Shown here: positions 7,677-14,261 of the stretch, piece by piece | Position numbering within the stretch: position 1 is the first letter of the stretch | How the letters are laid out: each line of letters begins with the position of its first letter | Source of the DNA: JBGSON01 sp041739085 | Lineage (GTDB): Bacteria > Patescibacteriota > Gracilibacteria > CAIRYL01 | Assembly (NCBI GenBank): GCA_041739085.1 | Contig: JBGSON010000024.1 | Coordinates: 1 to 26,438, forward strand | Direction of reading: 5' to 3' | DNA: 26,438 bases | Program-made: the position numbers and the translations under genes | The notes under the pieces: generated by a model | What the model was told of the DNA's origin: nothing | The model's input: only the letters and a program-made list of their open reading frames with translations | The model's database searches: none

Positions 7677-8247
7677 CGTGGGTCTGGGCGATCGATACGA
7701 AAAACTCATGGATGATGTTTTCCTCTGTAAGCTCCGGGTGGAACGTGGTCGCGATCATGTTTTTTTCCTGGATCATGACCGGGACATCATTATAAATACC
7801 AAGGATTTTTGCTTCGCCTCCGGGAAGAATGCTTAATTTCGGGGAACGGATAAAAACCCCATCGATCTTCCCGAACTTCAGGAGGGTGATCTCCGACTCA
7901 AAACTGTCCGCCTGCGTTCCATAAGCATTCCTGTCAGCAGAGATATTCATGACGGCAAGCGTTTCGGGGGGATTTTTCCCCTTCACTTCCTTCGCGAGAA
8001 GAATGGCTCCCGCGCATGTTCCCCAGACAGGGAGTCCTTGCTCGATCATTTGCTTTAACGGATCGAAGAGCTCATAACGCCTGAGAAGGATGGATTGGGT
8101 CGTACTCTCTCCGCCTGGGATGATGATCCCGGAAATGTCTTCGAGATCGCGGGGAAGACGGACTTCCTTTGCTGAAACTCCGATCCTCTCGAGAGCGGTC
8201 CGGTGTTCAAGAAATGACCCCTGTAGCGCGAGAATCCCAATATTCAT
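7651..8247 (-). CDS. pdxT: Pyridoxal 5'-phosphate synthase glutaminase subunit
   Basis: Class I glutaminase that supplies ammonia to PdxS for vitamin B6 (PLP) synthesis. Starting at ATG 8247 the protein begins MNIGILALQGSFLEH, the standard PdxT start; an ATG at 8274 would add nine unrelated residues. The catalytic triad is in the expected places: Cys78 in WGTCAGAILLA, and His170 and Glu172 in TTFHPEL. IIPGGEST, the oxyanion and substrate loop, is at 42-49. Length (198 aa) is normal. It follows pdxS after 61 bases and overlaps the GH1 gene, forming one operon. Confidence 0.96.
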   Translation of the reverse strand: MNIGILALQGSFLEHRTALERIGVSAKEVRLPRDLEDISGIIIPGGESTTQSILLRRYELFDPLKQMIEQGLPVWGTCAGAILLAKEVKGKNPPETLAVMNISADRNAYGTQADSFESEITLLKFGKIDGVFIRSPKLSILPGGEAKILGIYNDVPVMIQEKNMIATTFHPELTEENIIHEFFVSIAQTHDAFIQTRK

Positions 8248-8308
8248 ATACTCCGATATTCTGGAAGAGTACAAAAGGAAAAGATGCCGCTTTTATCATC
8301 TCCCTCTC

Positions 8309-9181
8309 TCACACGCCTCGTTTTGATAACTTGACTTCAAGTTCTTCAGACGCAAGGGATTCCATCGCCTCACCGAGATCTTCGGAGACCCGGGCCAGGA
8401 CATCCGGATCCTGAAAATGCGTCGTTGCATCGACGATCGATTTTGCTCGTTTCTCAGGAAATTCCGCTTTAAAAATACCGGACCCGACAAAGACTCCGTC
8501 GCATCCGAGCTGCATCATGAGCGCGGCATCCGCAGGAGTCGCGATCCCTCCGGCGGCAAAATCAACGACGGGAAGGCGCTTGAGCTCCATGACTTCTTCC
8601 AGAAGTTTGAGTGGCACCTTGATCTCTTCCGCACGCTGTTTCAGCCTTTCTTTTGACATACCGCTCAGTTCATCAATTTCACCGCGGATAGTCCTCCAGT
8701 GCTTCACCGCTTCCACGATATTCCCCGTCCCCGCCTCTCCTTTTGTCCGGATCATGCACGCCCCTTCATTGATCCTCCGGAGTGCCTCACCAAGATTCGT
8801 TGCCCCGCAGACAAATGGGATTTTAAATGCGTTCTTCTCGATCTGATGGGAATAATCCGCGGGAGTGAGGACTTCGCTCTCATCGATGTAATCGACACCG
8901 AGCTCCTGAAGGATCTGAGCTTCGACGAAGTGTCCGATCCGGCATTTCGCCATTACGGGAATAGAGACCGCCGCCATGATCTCCTTCACCTTTTTCGGAT
9001 CAGCCATCCTCGCGACACCTCCTGCTTTTCGGATATCGGAAGGGACTCTTTCAAGCGCCATGACGGCTACTGCTCCCGCCTGTTCGGCGATCTTCGCCTG
9101 ATCCGCCGTCACGACATCCATGATGACGCCGCCTTTCAGCATTTTTGCGAGGCCTTTATTCAATCGTTCTTGGTCGACCAT
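8309..9181 (-). CDS. pdxS: Pyridoxal 5'-phosphate synthase lyase subunit
   Basis: PdxS condenses ribose 5-phosphate, glyceraldehyde 3-phosphate and ammonia to PLP, in a dodecamer with PdxT. The 290-aa sequence is highly conserved: GGVIMDVVTADQAKIAEQAGA with Asp22, ALERVPSDIR, the Schiff-base lysine Lys79 in VMAKCRIGHFVEA, Lys147 in MIRTKGEAGTGN, and FAAGGIATPADAALMMQLG plus VFVGSGIF (phosphate site). The start ATG 9181 has no Shine-Dalgarno. This is the first gene of the pdxS-pdxT-GH1 operon. De novo B6 synthesis would be notable if the host is a reduced CPR bacterium. Confidence 0.97.
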   Translation of the reverse strand: MVDQERLNKGLAKMLKGGVIMDVVTADQAKIAEQAGAVAVMALERVPSDIRKAGGVARMADPKKVKEIMAAVSIPVMAKCRIGHFVEAQILQELGVDYIDESEVLTPADYSHQIEKNAFKIPFVCGATNLGEALRRINEGACMIRTKGEAGTGNIVEAVKHWRTIRGEIDELSGMSKERLKQRAEEIKVPLKLLEEVMELKRLPVVDFAAGGIATPADAALMMQLGCDGVFVGSGIFKAEFPEKRAKSIVDATTHFQDPDVLARVSEDLGEAMESLASEELEVKLSKRGV

Positions 9182-9213
9182 GGAAAATAAGAAATGAAAA
9201 TGGAAGTGGATTC

Positions 9214-9219
9214 ATTGTA
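9214..9219 (-). promoter_or_regulatory. Candidate -10 for the pdxS operon
   Basis: The minus strand reads TACAAT, 32 bases before the pdxS ATG, within CCGTACAATG, similar to other -10 contexts in this window. No good -35 is seen. Confidence 0.3.
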
Positions 9220-9239
9220 CGGAAAATAGAACGGGAAAT

Positions 9240-10364
9240 CTAGGAGTTCTCCCTGCATTCTTTTTTTCTCGGAATAAGCCGGGAACCGATTCTCGGGAGC
9301 CTTGCGAGCTCTTCCATGAGGCTTTCCATTGTTCTCTGGATGTTGCCTCGCTTGAGCTCTTCTTCCGTGAGCTGTCTCGGCCGGGAGACGGAGATCCGTA
9401 CCGGCGATTTTTTGAGATATGCCTTTCCTCTTTCATTGATCTCTCCATCCCCTTCGATATTGCAGAGGATATAGTAAGCCTCTTTCGGAAACATTTTGAG
9501 CGTTGTCCCGACGACCTCCCCCATTTCCCAGTCGCCATTTCCCTTCTCGATATCCCGCGTTCCGGTCGGAAAAATACTGATGAGCCTCCCCCTTTCTTTC
9601 CTCAGTTCTTTCATGAGCTGCGCGCTATACCGGTTGAGGATCTCCTGGAGTTCATCCGGGACTCTTCCTGATGGCGGACGTACGAGGAGTGTGGTATTGA
9701 TCATCCCCGCAAAGAAACGCATAGGGACGGTTGCGAGCACCCTCGGACCGATGAGCATTTCCATCCGATCGGCAAGGAATTTGAACCCGAGTCTTCCGAG
9801 TACATGGGGGATGATGGGGCCCGTTCCGTATGAATTATGGTTCGCCATGAGGACGACTGTCTCGCCACTCTGAAGAAGAGTTTCTGTTTCCCTGAGATTC
9901 TGTATGGTCTGGGATTCATCAAAACTCTCATCTCCTTTTTCTGAATGTAGTGGTTTTCCCTCTTCAGAATCCACGACTCCTACGCTCTCGATGAAATAAT
10001 TCAATACTGTCTGTCCGAGATAGAAAAAATGCGAATCTGGCCGGAATCCCGCTCTTTCGTTCCGGGAAAGGTCAGGAAGCCATGCGGCGATCCGCTCGAA
10101 TATGTTGTACGTCATTTTCCGACAGAAAGCATGGTCGCGGTTCAGCTCATTCATTCTTTCCCTTTCATTTTCATCTTCCTCTCCCCGAAGATCATCACCG
10201 TCATAGGGGATCCTTTTCATGAAAGAGAGAAGCGTCGCCCGTATTTTCCTCACGAGAAACGGGTGCTGAGATTCGATCTCAGTTTGCCTGAGGGATTCCG
10301 CCAGTCGCACGAGTAATCGTGGTTCCTTTTCAGCCGTTGTATCGGAGAGATTCCGCGATTCCAT
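9240..10364 (-). CDS. PlsC/GPAT-like acyltransferase with degenerate motifs
   Basis: The 374-aa protein has a helical, charged N-terminal 165 residues and then a likely glycerolipid acyltransferase fold. Block I is VVLMANHNSYGTG (Asn175, His176) and block III is ISIFPTGTRD (265-271), which resemble NHxxxxD and FPEGTRS. The usual Asp of NHX4D is a Thr here and the Glu of FPEG is a Thr, so the catalytic charge relay is altered. A later block, VRISVSRPRQL, fits the usual fourth motif region. No signal peptide or clear membrane span is seen. It may acylate a glycerol- or lysophosphatidate-type acceptor, or may have changed function. Start ATG 10364 is supported by a promoter 24 bases upstream. 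Confidence 0.65.
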   Translation of the reverse strand: MESRNLSDTTAEKEPRLLVRLAESLRQTEIESQHPFLVRKIRATLLSFMKRIPYDGDDLRGEEDENERERMNELNRDHAFCRKMTYNIFERIAAWLPDLSRNERAGFRPDSHFFYLGQTVLNYFIESVGVVDSEEGKPLHSEKGDESFDESQTIQNLRETETLLQSGETVVLMANHNSYGTGPIIPHVLGRLGFKFLADRMEMLIGPRVLATVPMRFFAGMINTTLLVRPPSGRVPDELQEILNRYSAQLMKELRKERGRLISIFPTGTRDIEKGNGDWEMGEVVGTTLKMFPKEAYYILCNIEGDGEINERGKAYLKKSPVRISVSRPRQLTEEELKRGNIQRTMESLMEELARLPRIGSRLIPRKKECRENS

Positions 10365-10387
10365 TTGAAAAAGAGTGGAAGCCCTGA

Positions 10388-10415
10388 ATCATAGTGGATT
10401 CGCGGAAAAAATCAA
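10388..10415 (-). promoter_or_regulatory. Promoter for the acyltransferase gene
   Basis: On the minus strand TTGATT (10415-10410) and TATGAT (10393-10388) are separated by 16 bases. The -10 ends 23 bases before the ATG at 10364. Confidence 0.45.
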
Positions 10416-10482
10416 TTCGTTTTTTTGTAACTCGTGTGAGGGCTGGGATTGAACCCGAAATCTCAAAGGATGAAATACGAAA

Positions 10483-10506
10483 CGCTCAAGTCTGGAGACT
10501 TGAGCG
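10483..10506. repeat. Perfect GC-rich hairpin
   Basis: CGCTCAAGTC (10483-10492) and GACTTGAGCG (10497-10506) form a perfect 10-bp stem with a TGGA loop. No U-tract follows on either strand, so it is not a classical terminator. A second hairpin with an AGGA loop lies 73 bases on. Confidence 0.55.
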
Positions 10507-10578
10507 AGCGAAGGCGATATCTTTTCCTTTTCATAAGAAAAGCGATGACTTGAACTCATCATTATTGTATCACAAAGG

Positions 10579-10598
10579 GTCGCCCGAGGACGGGCGAC
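10579..10598. repeat. Perfect GC-rich hairpin next to the cassette array
   Basis: GTCGCCCG (10579-10586) and CGGGCGAC (10591-10598) pair perfectly around AGGA. It lies 10 bases outside the outer end of the cassette array. It resembles the palindromes at 12472-12491 and 12514-12530. Confidence 0.55.
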
Positions 10599-10608
10599 TC
10601 CAAAAATA

Positions 10609-10724
10609 CGTTCCTGCATAAGCGATGTTTGCCAGTTGTATAATATGCCGACAGGCTCACAACTGGCAAATATGGGTGTAGCGACGAGGTACGAGGAGCG
10701 GAACCGCTTATGCAGTGTTAGCGG
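10609..10724 (-). repeat. attC-like site of the GNAT cassette
   Basis: Outer arms CTGCATAAGCG (10614-10624) and CGCTTATGCAG (10705-10715) are perfect 11-nt inverted repeats. Nested inside, TTTGCCAGTTGT (10628-10639) and ACAACTGGCAAA (10659-10670) are a perfect 12-nt pair. The R''-like box CCGCTAAC lies at 10724-10717. The last cassette base should be the G at 10609 (minus), after which TATTTTTGG is flanking DNA rather than a TTAxxx box, as expected where a cassette has inserted at a non-attC position. Confidence 0.68.
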
Positions 10725-10735
10725 ATGTGCCTCTT

Positions 10736-11194
10736 TTATAATTCCTTTTTTAACCGATTTACATTCATTTTCATCATGCAGATTTCTCCATCATCATCTG
10801 CATATTCCCATTCCTCAATTACATCTTGTTTGCCGATTTTATATCCGAGACGTTCGTATAGTTTTTGTGCTTTGGGATTATCCACATGCACCGAGATAAA
10901 AACTTCAAAAAAACCTTTATTTTTAAGTAAATTTTCCATTTCTAATATTAGCTTTGAGCCAATTCCTTTACCTTGTTCTTCTGGATGAACCCTGATGGCA
11001 AAAATTACGGCTTCGGTTTCAATCTTTGCTTTGATTTGTCCAATTGGTTTAGTGTTTTCAGCCACTAACCAAAGCAATTTAGCCTCAAGAAAGCGTTGAA
11101 AGTTTTTCGCTTCATATTTCTCTAGTTTTTTGAAGTTTTTATCCCAAAGTAAATCGGTTAAATCCTTCTTTGTTATGTCTCGTATTTTTATCAT
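10736..11194 (-). CDS. GNAT family N-acetyltransferase (cassette gene)
   Basis: A 152-aa acetyl-CoA-dependent acyltransferase of the GNAT fold. The acetyl-CoA loop is visible as IRVHPEEQGKGIGSKLI (about 68-84, Q/RxxGxG/A type), followed by EVFISVHVDNPKAQKLYERLGY (beta5 and the final helix signature). The N-terminus (MIKIRDITKKDLTDL) is typical. The acceptor could be an amine of a small molecule, an antibiotic or a protein N-terminus; nothing in the sequence decides. The gene is AT-rich and fills nearly the whole cassette, with 28 bases between the cassette start at 11222 and its ATG. Confidence 0.9.
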   Translation of the reverse strand: MIKIRDITKKDLTDLLWDKNFKKLEKYEAKNFQRFLEAKLLWLVAENTKPIGQIKAKIETEAVIFAIRVHPEEQGKGIGSKLILEMENLLKNKGFFEVFISVHVDNPKAQKLYERLGYKIGKQDVIEEWEYADDDGEICMMKMNVNRLKKEL

Positions 11195-11222
11195 AGTTTT
11201 ATAAAAGAGGCATTTCAGCTAA

Positions 11223-11303
11223 CGTCCGCGTATATCTGATGTTGCGACCGAAGGGAGCAATATGGGCGAAACGAAGTGAAGCCAGATATACGCTGTTATC
11301 GGA
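11223..11303 (-). repeat. attC-like site of the methyltransferase cassette
   Basis: Arms GCGTATATCTG (11228-11238) and CAGATATACGC (11283-11293) are perfect 11-nt inverted repeats. On the minus strand the order is TCCGATAAC (R''-like), arm, a 44-base centre, arm, GGACG, then TTAGC of the next cassette. It shares with the other site the contexts ACATCCG(A/C)TAACA before the first arm, CCCATATT in the centre, GCAA(A)CATC before the second arm, and GGA(A)CG after it, so the two are related but not identical. Confidence 0.7.
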
Positions 11304-11309
11304 TGTAAA

Positions 11310-12206
11310 TTATTTTTTATATATACTTAAAAAACCACCAAAATGTTCCTTGTTAAGTTCCTTTTCGAAATATTCCCCGAGCGCAATTAGTTTTTTGTAC
11401 TCCAATGTAACTCGAATATCTTGTTTACTATACCGGATTTTGTTTAGATCAATACTTAGTTTTTTGTCGAATCGGATCTCGGAAAATGTCAACAAGGCAT
11501 TTCTTTTTTTTGTTATGATTAAAATATATGAATCAAGTCCGGTACCGTAAGAATCTACCTTTTTAATGTCTATCTGGAAATTATTACCGGCTTTTTCTTT
11601 GAGAATGTTTTTTAGGTTTAGAATCTTATTTTTTCCATAGATACGCAAACGAGGCAAGGAAATCTTGGATGACCAAAAACCTTCATCTGTTCTGTCTATA
11701 TTGATTATTGCGCGACCGTTAATTTTCAGAATTCTAGAAATTTCTACTATGGCTCCAAGTTTATTTTCAAAAAAATGAAATGCATTAGTAGAATATACCA
11801 AGTCGATTGAGTTACTTTTGACTGGAATGCGCGTGCAGGCGTTGGCATTAAATAGTTTTGGAATTGATAGGCCTTGTGGGTTTATATTGAATTCTTCGGC
11901 TATAATAAGAGGATTTTTTCTTGCGTCTTTGTGTCGTTTTTCTTCATTATAAAAAATACTTTTTTTACTAGGCTTTCGGCAGAAATAAATACCAAATAAA
12001 GTTAAACCAACATTCTTTTTAGAGAAAATACTGCTTAATTCCCATAAAGATCGCCCGACACCGGAACCTAAATCCAAAATTGACACTTCTTTGTTAGCCC
12101 TGATTTTTTTGTCAATTTCCTTAATTATACTGTGAGTCAGTATTTTTTCTACCACTTTTAGTGGACGGCTAATGCTGTAGTCGCTTTTAATTGGTGGTTT
12201 TTTCAT
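11310..12206 (-). CDS. Class I SAM-dependent methyltransferase (cassette gene)
   Basis: A 298-aa protein with motif I VSILDLGSGVGRSLWEL (about 40-56), the SAM-binding loop, and the post-motif SIDLVYSTNAFHFFENK (about 133-149), followed by ISRILKINGRAIINI (motif VI-like strand and turn). The N-terminal 35 residues and the C-terminal 90 residues (about 210-298), rich in Lys and Ile, are lineage-specific. The substrate is unknown. Codon use is strikingly AT-rich compared with aroE or pdxS, in keeping with acquisition in a cassette. The ATG at 12206 lies 30 bases inside the cassette start, and the stop is directly beside the attC-like site. Confidence 0.85.
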   Translation of the reverse strand: MKKPPIKSDYSISRPLKVVEKILTHSIIKEIDKKIRANKEVSILDLGSGVGRSLWELSSIFSKKNVGLTLFGIYFCRKPSKKSIFYNEEKRHKDARKNPLIIAEEFNINPQGLSIPKLFNANACTRIPVKSNSIDLVYSTNAFHFFENKLGAIVEISRILKINGRAIINIDRTDEGFWSSKISLPRLRIYGKNKILNLKNILKEKAGNNFQIDIKKVDSYGTGLDSYILIITKKRNALLTFSEIRFDKKLSIDLNKIRYSKQDIRVTLEYKKLIALGEYFEKELNKEHFGGFLSIYKK

Positions 12207-12366
12207 ACAGTGTAAAAAATAATTTATTTCCGATAACTTAAAAATATGCGAACAAAATGGCGTTGTCTATGCATAAATTTGTAGCATTTGCGAAAATTTG
12301 TTGCAGGATTGTATTCAATTTCTGTGCCTCTCTCTTTTTTCCCACTATTTCACTCTTGGTCGTCTC

Positions 12367-12453
12367 TGGTGCCGAGGGCGGGAATTGAACCCGCACGGGA
12401 GGTAATCCCAAAGGATTTTAAGTCCTTCGCGTCTACCATTTCGCCACCTCGGC
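12367..12453 (-). tRNA. tRNA-Leu (UAA)
   Basis: Minus-strand 87-nt cloverleaf with CCA encoded. The acceptor GCCGAGG pairs with CCTCGGC; the anticodon stem AAGGA/TCCTT carries loop CTTAAAA, so the anticodon is UAA. The variable arm is long, as in class II tRNAs, and the T arm is GCGGG-TTCAATT-CCCGC. It reads UUA codons (and UUG by wobble). Confidence 0.96.
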
Positions 12454-12471
12454 GGAAAAGGAATGTCTGAG

Positions 12472-12491
12472 GTCCCGACATACGTCGGGAC
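12472..12491. repeat. Perfect palindrome between the tRNA genes
   Basis: GTCCCGAC (12472-12479) and GTCGGGAC (12484-12491) pair around ATAC. It lies upstream of tRNA-Leu on the minus strand and downstream of tRNA-Cys. Confidence 0.55.
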
Positions 12492-12506
12492 AAAGGATCT
12501 TTCCTC

Positions 12507-12543
12507 TTTGCTCGTCCGCCTACGGCGGACTTCGCTCAGAGCA
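12507..12543. repeat. Extended hairpin after tRNA-Cys
   Basis: The core GTCCGCC-TAC-GGCGGAC (12514-12530) is perfect and is extended by TTTGCTC on one side and GAGCAAA on the other, across an asymmetric bulge. It starts about 10 bases past the tRNA-Cys 3' end and could protect or process that transcript, or be a REP-like repeat. Confidence 0.5.
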
Positions 12544-12553
12544 AATTCAACTT

Positions 12554-12628
12554 TGGAGGCGACGGGCGGATTCGAACCGCCGCATCAAGGCTTTGCAGGC
12601 CCCTGCCTTACCACTTGGCTACGTCGCC
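12554..12628 (-). tRNA. tRNA-Cys (GCA)
   Basis: Minus-strand 75-nt cloverleaf with CCA encoded. The acceptor GGCGACG pairs with CGTCGCC; the anticodon loop is CTGCAAA (anticodon GCA) on a stem with two G-U pairs; the T arm is GGCGG-TTCGAAT-CCGCC. It lies nine bases beyond the 3' end of the lipoprotein gene on the same strand. Confidence 0.96.
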
Positions 12629-12636
12629 GGGAGAAA

Positions 12637-13221
12637 TCAAGGAGCGGTGTCGGGAGCGAATGAAAATGAAAGGACGATTTTCCTGAGGAGATCTTTATTC
12701 TCATTGGATGCATCTAAGGGGGCCGTGCTGCTCACGACATATCCGGTGTTCCCTTTCGCGATAAAGAGATGCTGCCATTCGAGCTGGTTTTCGTCGAATG
12801 CCGTCCTCCCCTTAAAGCGGAGATATTTCGCTTCGATATCTCCTATCGTCACGGTTTCTTCGCTAATCCTTTCATAGTTGATGATCTCGGATTCCGTTTT
12901 TTTCACCGCCGCTTCTCCGTATTTTTTCGCGGAAGTGCTTTCCGGGATATCCTCTTTCGCCACGGCGACTGTTGCGAAAGTCTCTCCTTCTCCCCAGGGC
13001 TCAACGGAACTCATAAGGAGAATGATATTCTTGGGGAACCGGTCCGGATATTCTTCGCGGTCGATGAAACTCCATGAGGGCGGTTTTCCGATCGAGATCC
13101 CCTGAACACTGGTGGTTTGGAGTTCAGACTCAGGAGGGAGCTGAATGTCGTTCCCCCCGCTCCCGCATCCGGAGGCAAAAAGGAGAATCCCGAAGAGGAA
13201 AAGAAGTGTTCTTGGCTTCAT
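12637..13221 (-). CDS. Small lipoprotein, PsbP/DcrB-like fold possible
   Basis: From ATG 13221 the product is 194 aa and starts MKPRTLLFLFGILLFASGCGSGG, a lipoprotein signal with lipobox ASGC; the upstream ATG (13308) lies in repeat-like DNA and would bury the signal. The mature part has the pattern GISIGKPPSWSF..., then a beta-rich segment (SVEPWGEGETFATVAVAKEDI) and a C-terminal YVVSSTAPLDASNENKDLL with a final helix. This layout (IxIxxPxxW ... VxSF) recalls PsbP/DcrB/Mog1-like lipoproteins, though I assign that only tentatively. Likely exposed on the outer face of the membrane. TATACC just upstream is a weak -10 candidate. Confidence 0.75.
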   Translation of the reverse strand: MKPRTLLFLFGILLFASGCGSGGNDIQLPPESELQTTSVQGISIGKPPSWSFIDREEYPDRFPKNIILLMSSVEPWGEGETFATVAVAKEDIPESTSAKKYGEAAVKKTESEIINYERISEETVTIGDIEAKYLRFKGRTAFDENQLEWQHLFIAKGNTGYVVSSTAPLDASNENKDLLRKIVLSFSFAPDTAP

Positions 13222-13289
13222 GTGCCGTGGAAAAGCAGGGTATATTTTCCCAAAAAAAGCGGGAAAGAGCAAGAGAAAGCATAGGGAAG

Positions 13290-13318
13290 CACAAAATACA
13301 AAGTACAAAATACAAAAC
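13290..13318. repeat. ACAAAATACAAAGT-type repeat, copy 1
   Basis: Low-complexity DNA alternating ACAAAATAC and ACAAAGTAC units with about 10-base periodicity. An inverted, nearly identical copy lies about 70 bases to the right (13387-13418). Together they could form a long hairpin between the lipoprotein and the HAD gene. Confidence 0.6.
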
Positions 13319-13371
13319 CAATGAAAACGAAATCTTTCCTCGTGAATACTGAAATTACATTTTCTTGTCTT

Positions 13372-14073
13372 TCACTTTTTCCTGTTTTTGTGCTTTGTAT
13401 TTTGTACTTTGTACTTCTTATTCTCTCCAGGAATCCTCTCCTCTCCAAGAATAACCAAGAATGAATCAATGACATAGTCCGCCCGAGAGAGATCCTGTCC
13501 CATATTCCGGTCGATCCCGACGACTGTCATCCCCGCGGCTTTTCCCGCGGCGACTCCGGGAACGGAATCTTCGAAGACCAGACATTCTTCCGGTTTTGCA
13601 CCCAGTCTTTCCGCTGCCTTCAAATATAGATCCGGACTCGGTTTTGATGGCACTTCAGGCGTTTTATGGATGATGACGGAAAAGTATTGGCGGATATCGA
13701 GGTCTCTTTCCGTGAGAGCCACTTCCCAGTCGTGGCAGTTGGTGACGATCGCTTTCGGCATTTTTGTATATTTCTTTAAAAACACTTCAGCATCGTCATG
13801 AAACCGTACCGGCCTCGGGATTTCGAACATCTTCTCTTTGTTCCTCTCAAGAAATTTCTGAAAAAACTCGTCATCCGCTTCCGGAAATTTTTCTTTCAGG
13901 AACCTCCGGAGAGGCGTGCCGGGAGGGATATAAACTCCAGGATGTCCCAACTCTTCCGCCGTTTCGTGCACGCACCGCATGAAATGCTTGTCGCTCCCGT
14001 CAACGAGCGTCCCGTCGAGGTCGAAGAGGAAAGCGTCAAATGCGGTGATGTCGAGTCCACCAATGTCCTTCAT
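13372..14073 (-). CDS. HAD superfamily hydrolase (phosphatase/phosphomutase type)
   Basis: A 233-aa haloacid-dehalogenase-like protein. Motif I is AFLFDLDGTLVDGS (Asp nucleophile and acid), motif II the Thr in KAIVTNCHDW, motif III the Lys in PSKPSPDLYLKAAERLG, and motif IV CLVFEDSVPGVAAGKAAGM. A helical cap lies between motifs I and II, as in beta-phosphoglucomutase or phosphoglycolate phosphatase relatives. The start ATG 14073 follows an extended -10; the ATG at 14169 adds 32 hydrophobic, non-conserved residues. Oddly, the last 15 residues (KKYKVQNTKHKNRKK) are encoded by the ACAAAATAC repeat copy 2, so the tail appears repeat-derived. Substrate unknown. Confidence 0.88.
   Translation of the reverse strand: MKDIGGLDITAFDAFLFDLDGTLVDGSDKHFMRCVHETAEELGHPGVYIPPGTPLRRFLKEKFPEADDEFFQKFLERNKEKMFEIPRPVRFHDDAEVFLKKYTKMPKAIVTNCHDWEVALTERDLDIRQYFSVIIHKTPEVPSKPSPDLYLKAAERLGAKPEECLVFEDSVPGVAAGKAAGMTVVGIDRNMGQDLSRADYVIDSFLVILGEERIPGENKKYKVQNTKHKNRKK
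13387..13418. repeat. ACAAAATACAAAGT-type repeat, inverted copy 2
   Basis: The reverse complement of this stretch repeats the units seen at 13290-13318. It encodes part of the C-terminal tail of the HAD protein, so the repeat has entered the coding region or the stop has shifted into it. Confidence 0.6.
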
Positions 14074-14099
14074 GAAGAACGGGAAAAGCGAGCCCGGGC

Positions 14100-14108
14100 A
14101 TTGTATCA
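14100..14108 (-). promoter_or_regulatory. Extended -10 for the HAD gene
   Basis: The minus strand reads TGATACAAT, an extended -10 with one mismatch, 26 bases before the ATG at 14073. A T-rich TTTTGT lies at about -35. Confidence 0.4.
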
Positions 14109-14261
14109 CACGATAAGATGGTACAAAAAAAGAAAAATCACATATGAGAAAATATGGACAACTCTCCATTCACGTGATCCTTTTTCTTTTGTGTTTTTTC
14201 TTTTTTCTTTTGTCAAATCATGCCATTTGAGTGAAAATTCGTATGATTTGAATTCGGCACC

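Larger units (their letters stand above)
10609..12236 (-). mobile_element. Two integron-type gene cassettes (CALIN-like array)
   Basis: Cassette 1, read on the minus strand, runs from 12236 to 11223: leader, methyltransferase gene, attC-like site. Cassette 2 runs from 11222 to 10609: leader, GNAT gene, attC-like site. Each cassette begins with a box that is the reverse complement of the R''-like box after its own gene: GTTATCGGA at 12237-12229 against TCCGATAAC at 11303-11295, and GTTAGC at 11223-11218 against GCTAAC at 10722-10717. That is what circularised integron cassettes predict. Both genes are AT-rich compared with the flanks, lie in the same orientation, and belong to families common in cassette arrays. 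No tyrosine-recombinase integrase is present in the window, hence 'CALIN-like' (attC sites without an integrase). The boundary reading is mine and has not been tested with a model. Confidence 0.7.

Noticed and set aside
10430..10510. Possible tRNA on the minus strand (GGGTTCAATCCC resembles a T-loop)
   Set aside because: The T stem mispairs at two of five positions, no matching acceptor 5' strand exists, and no D arm or 7-base anticodon loop is found. At best a decayed remnant.
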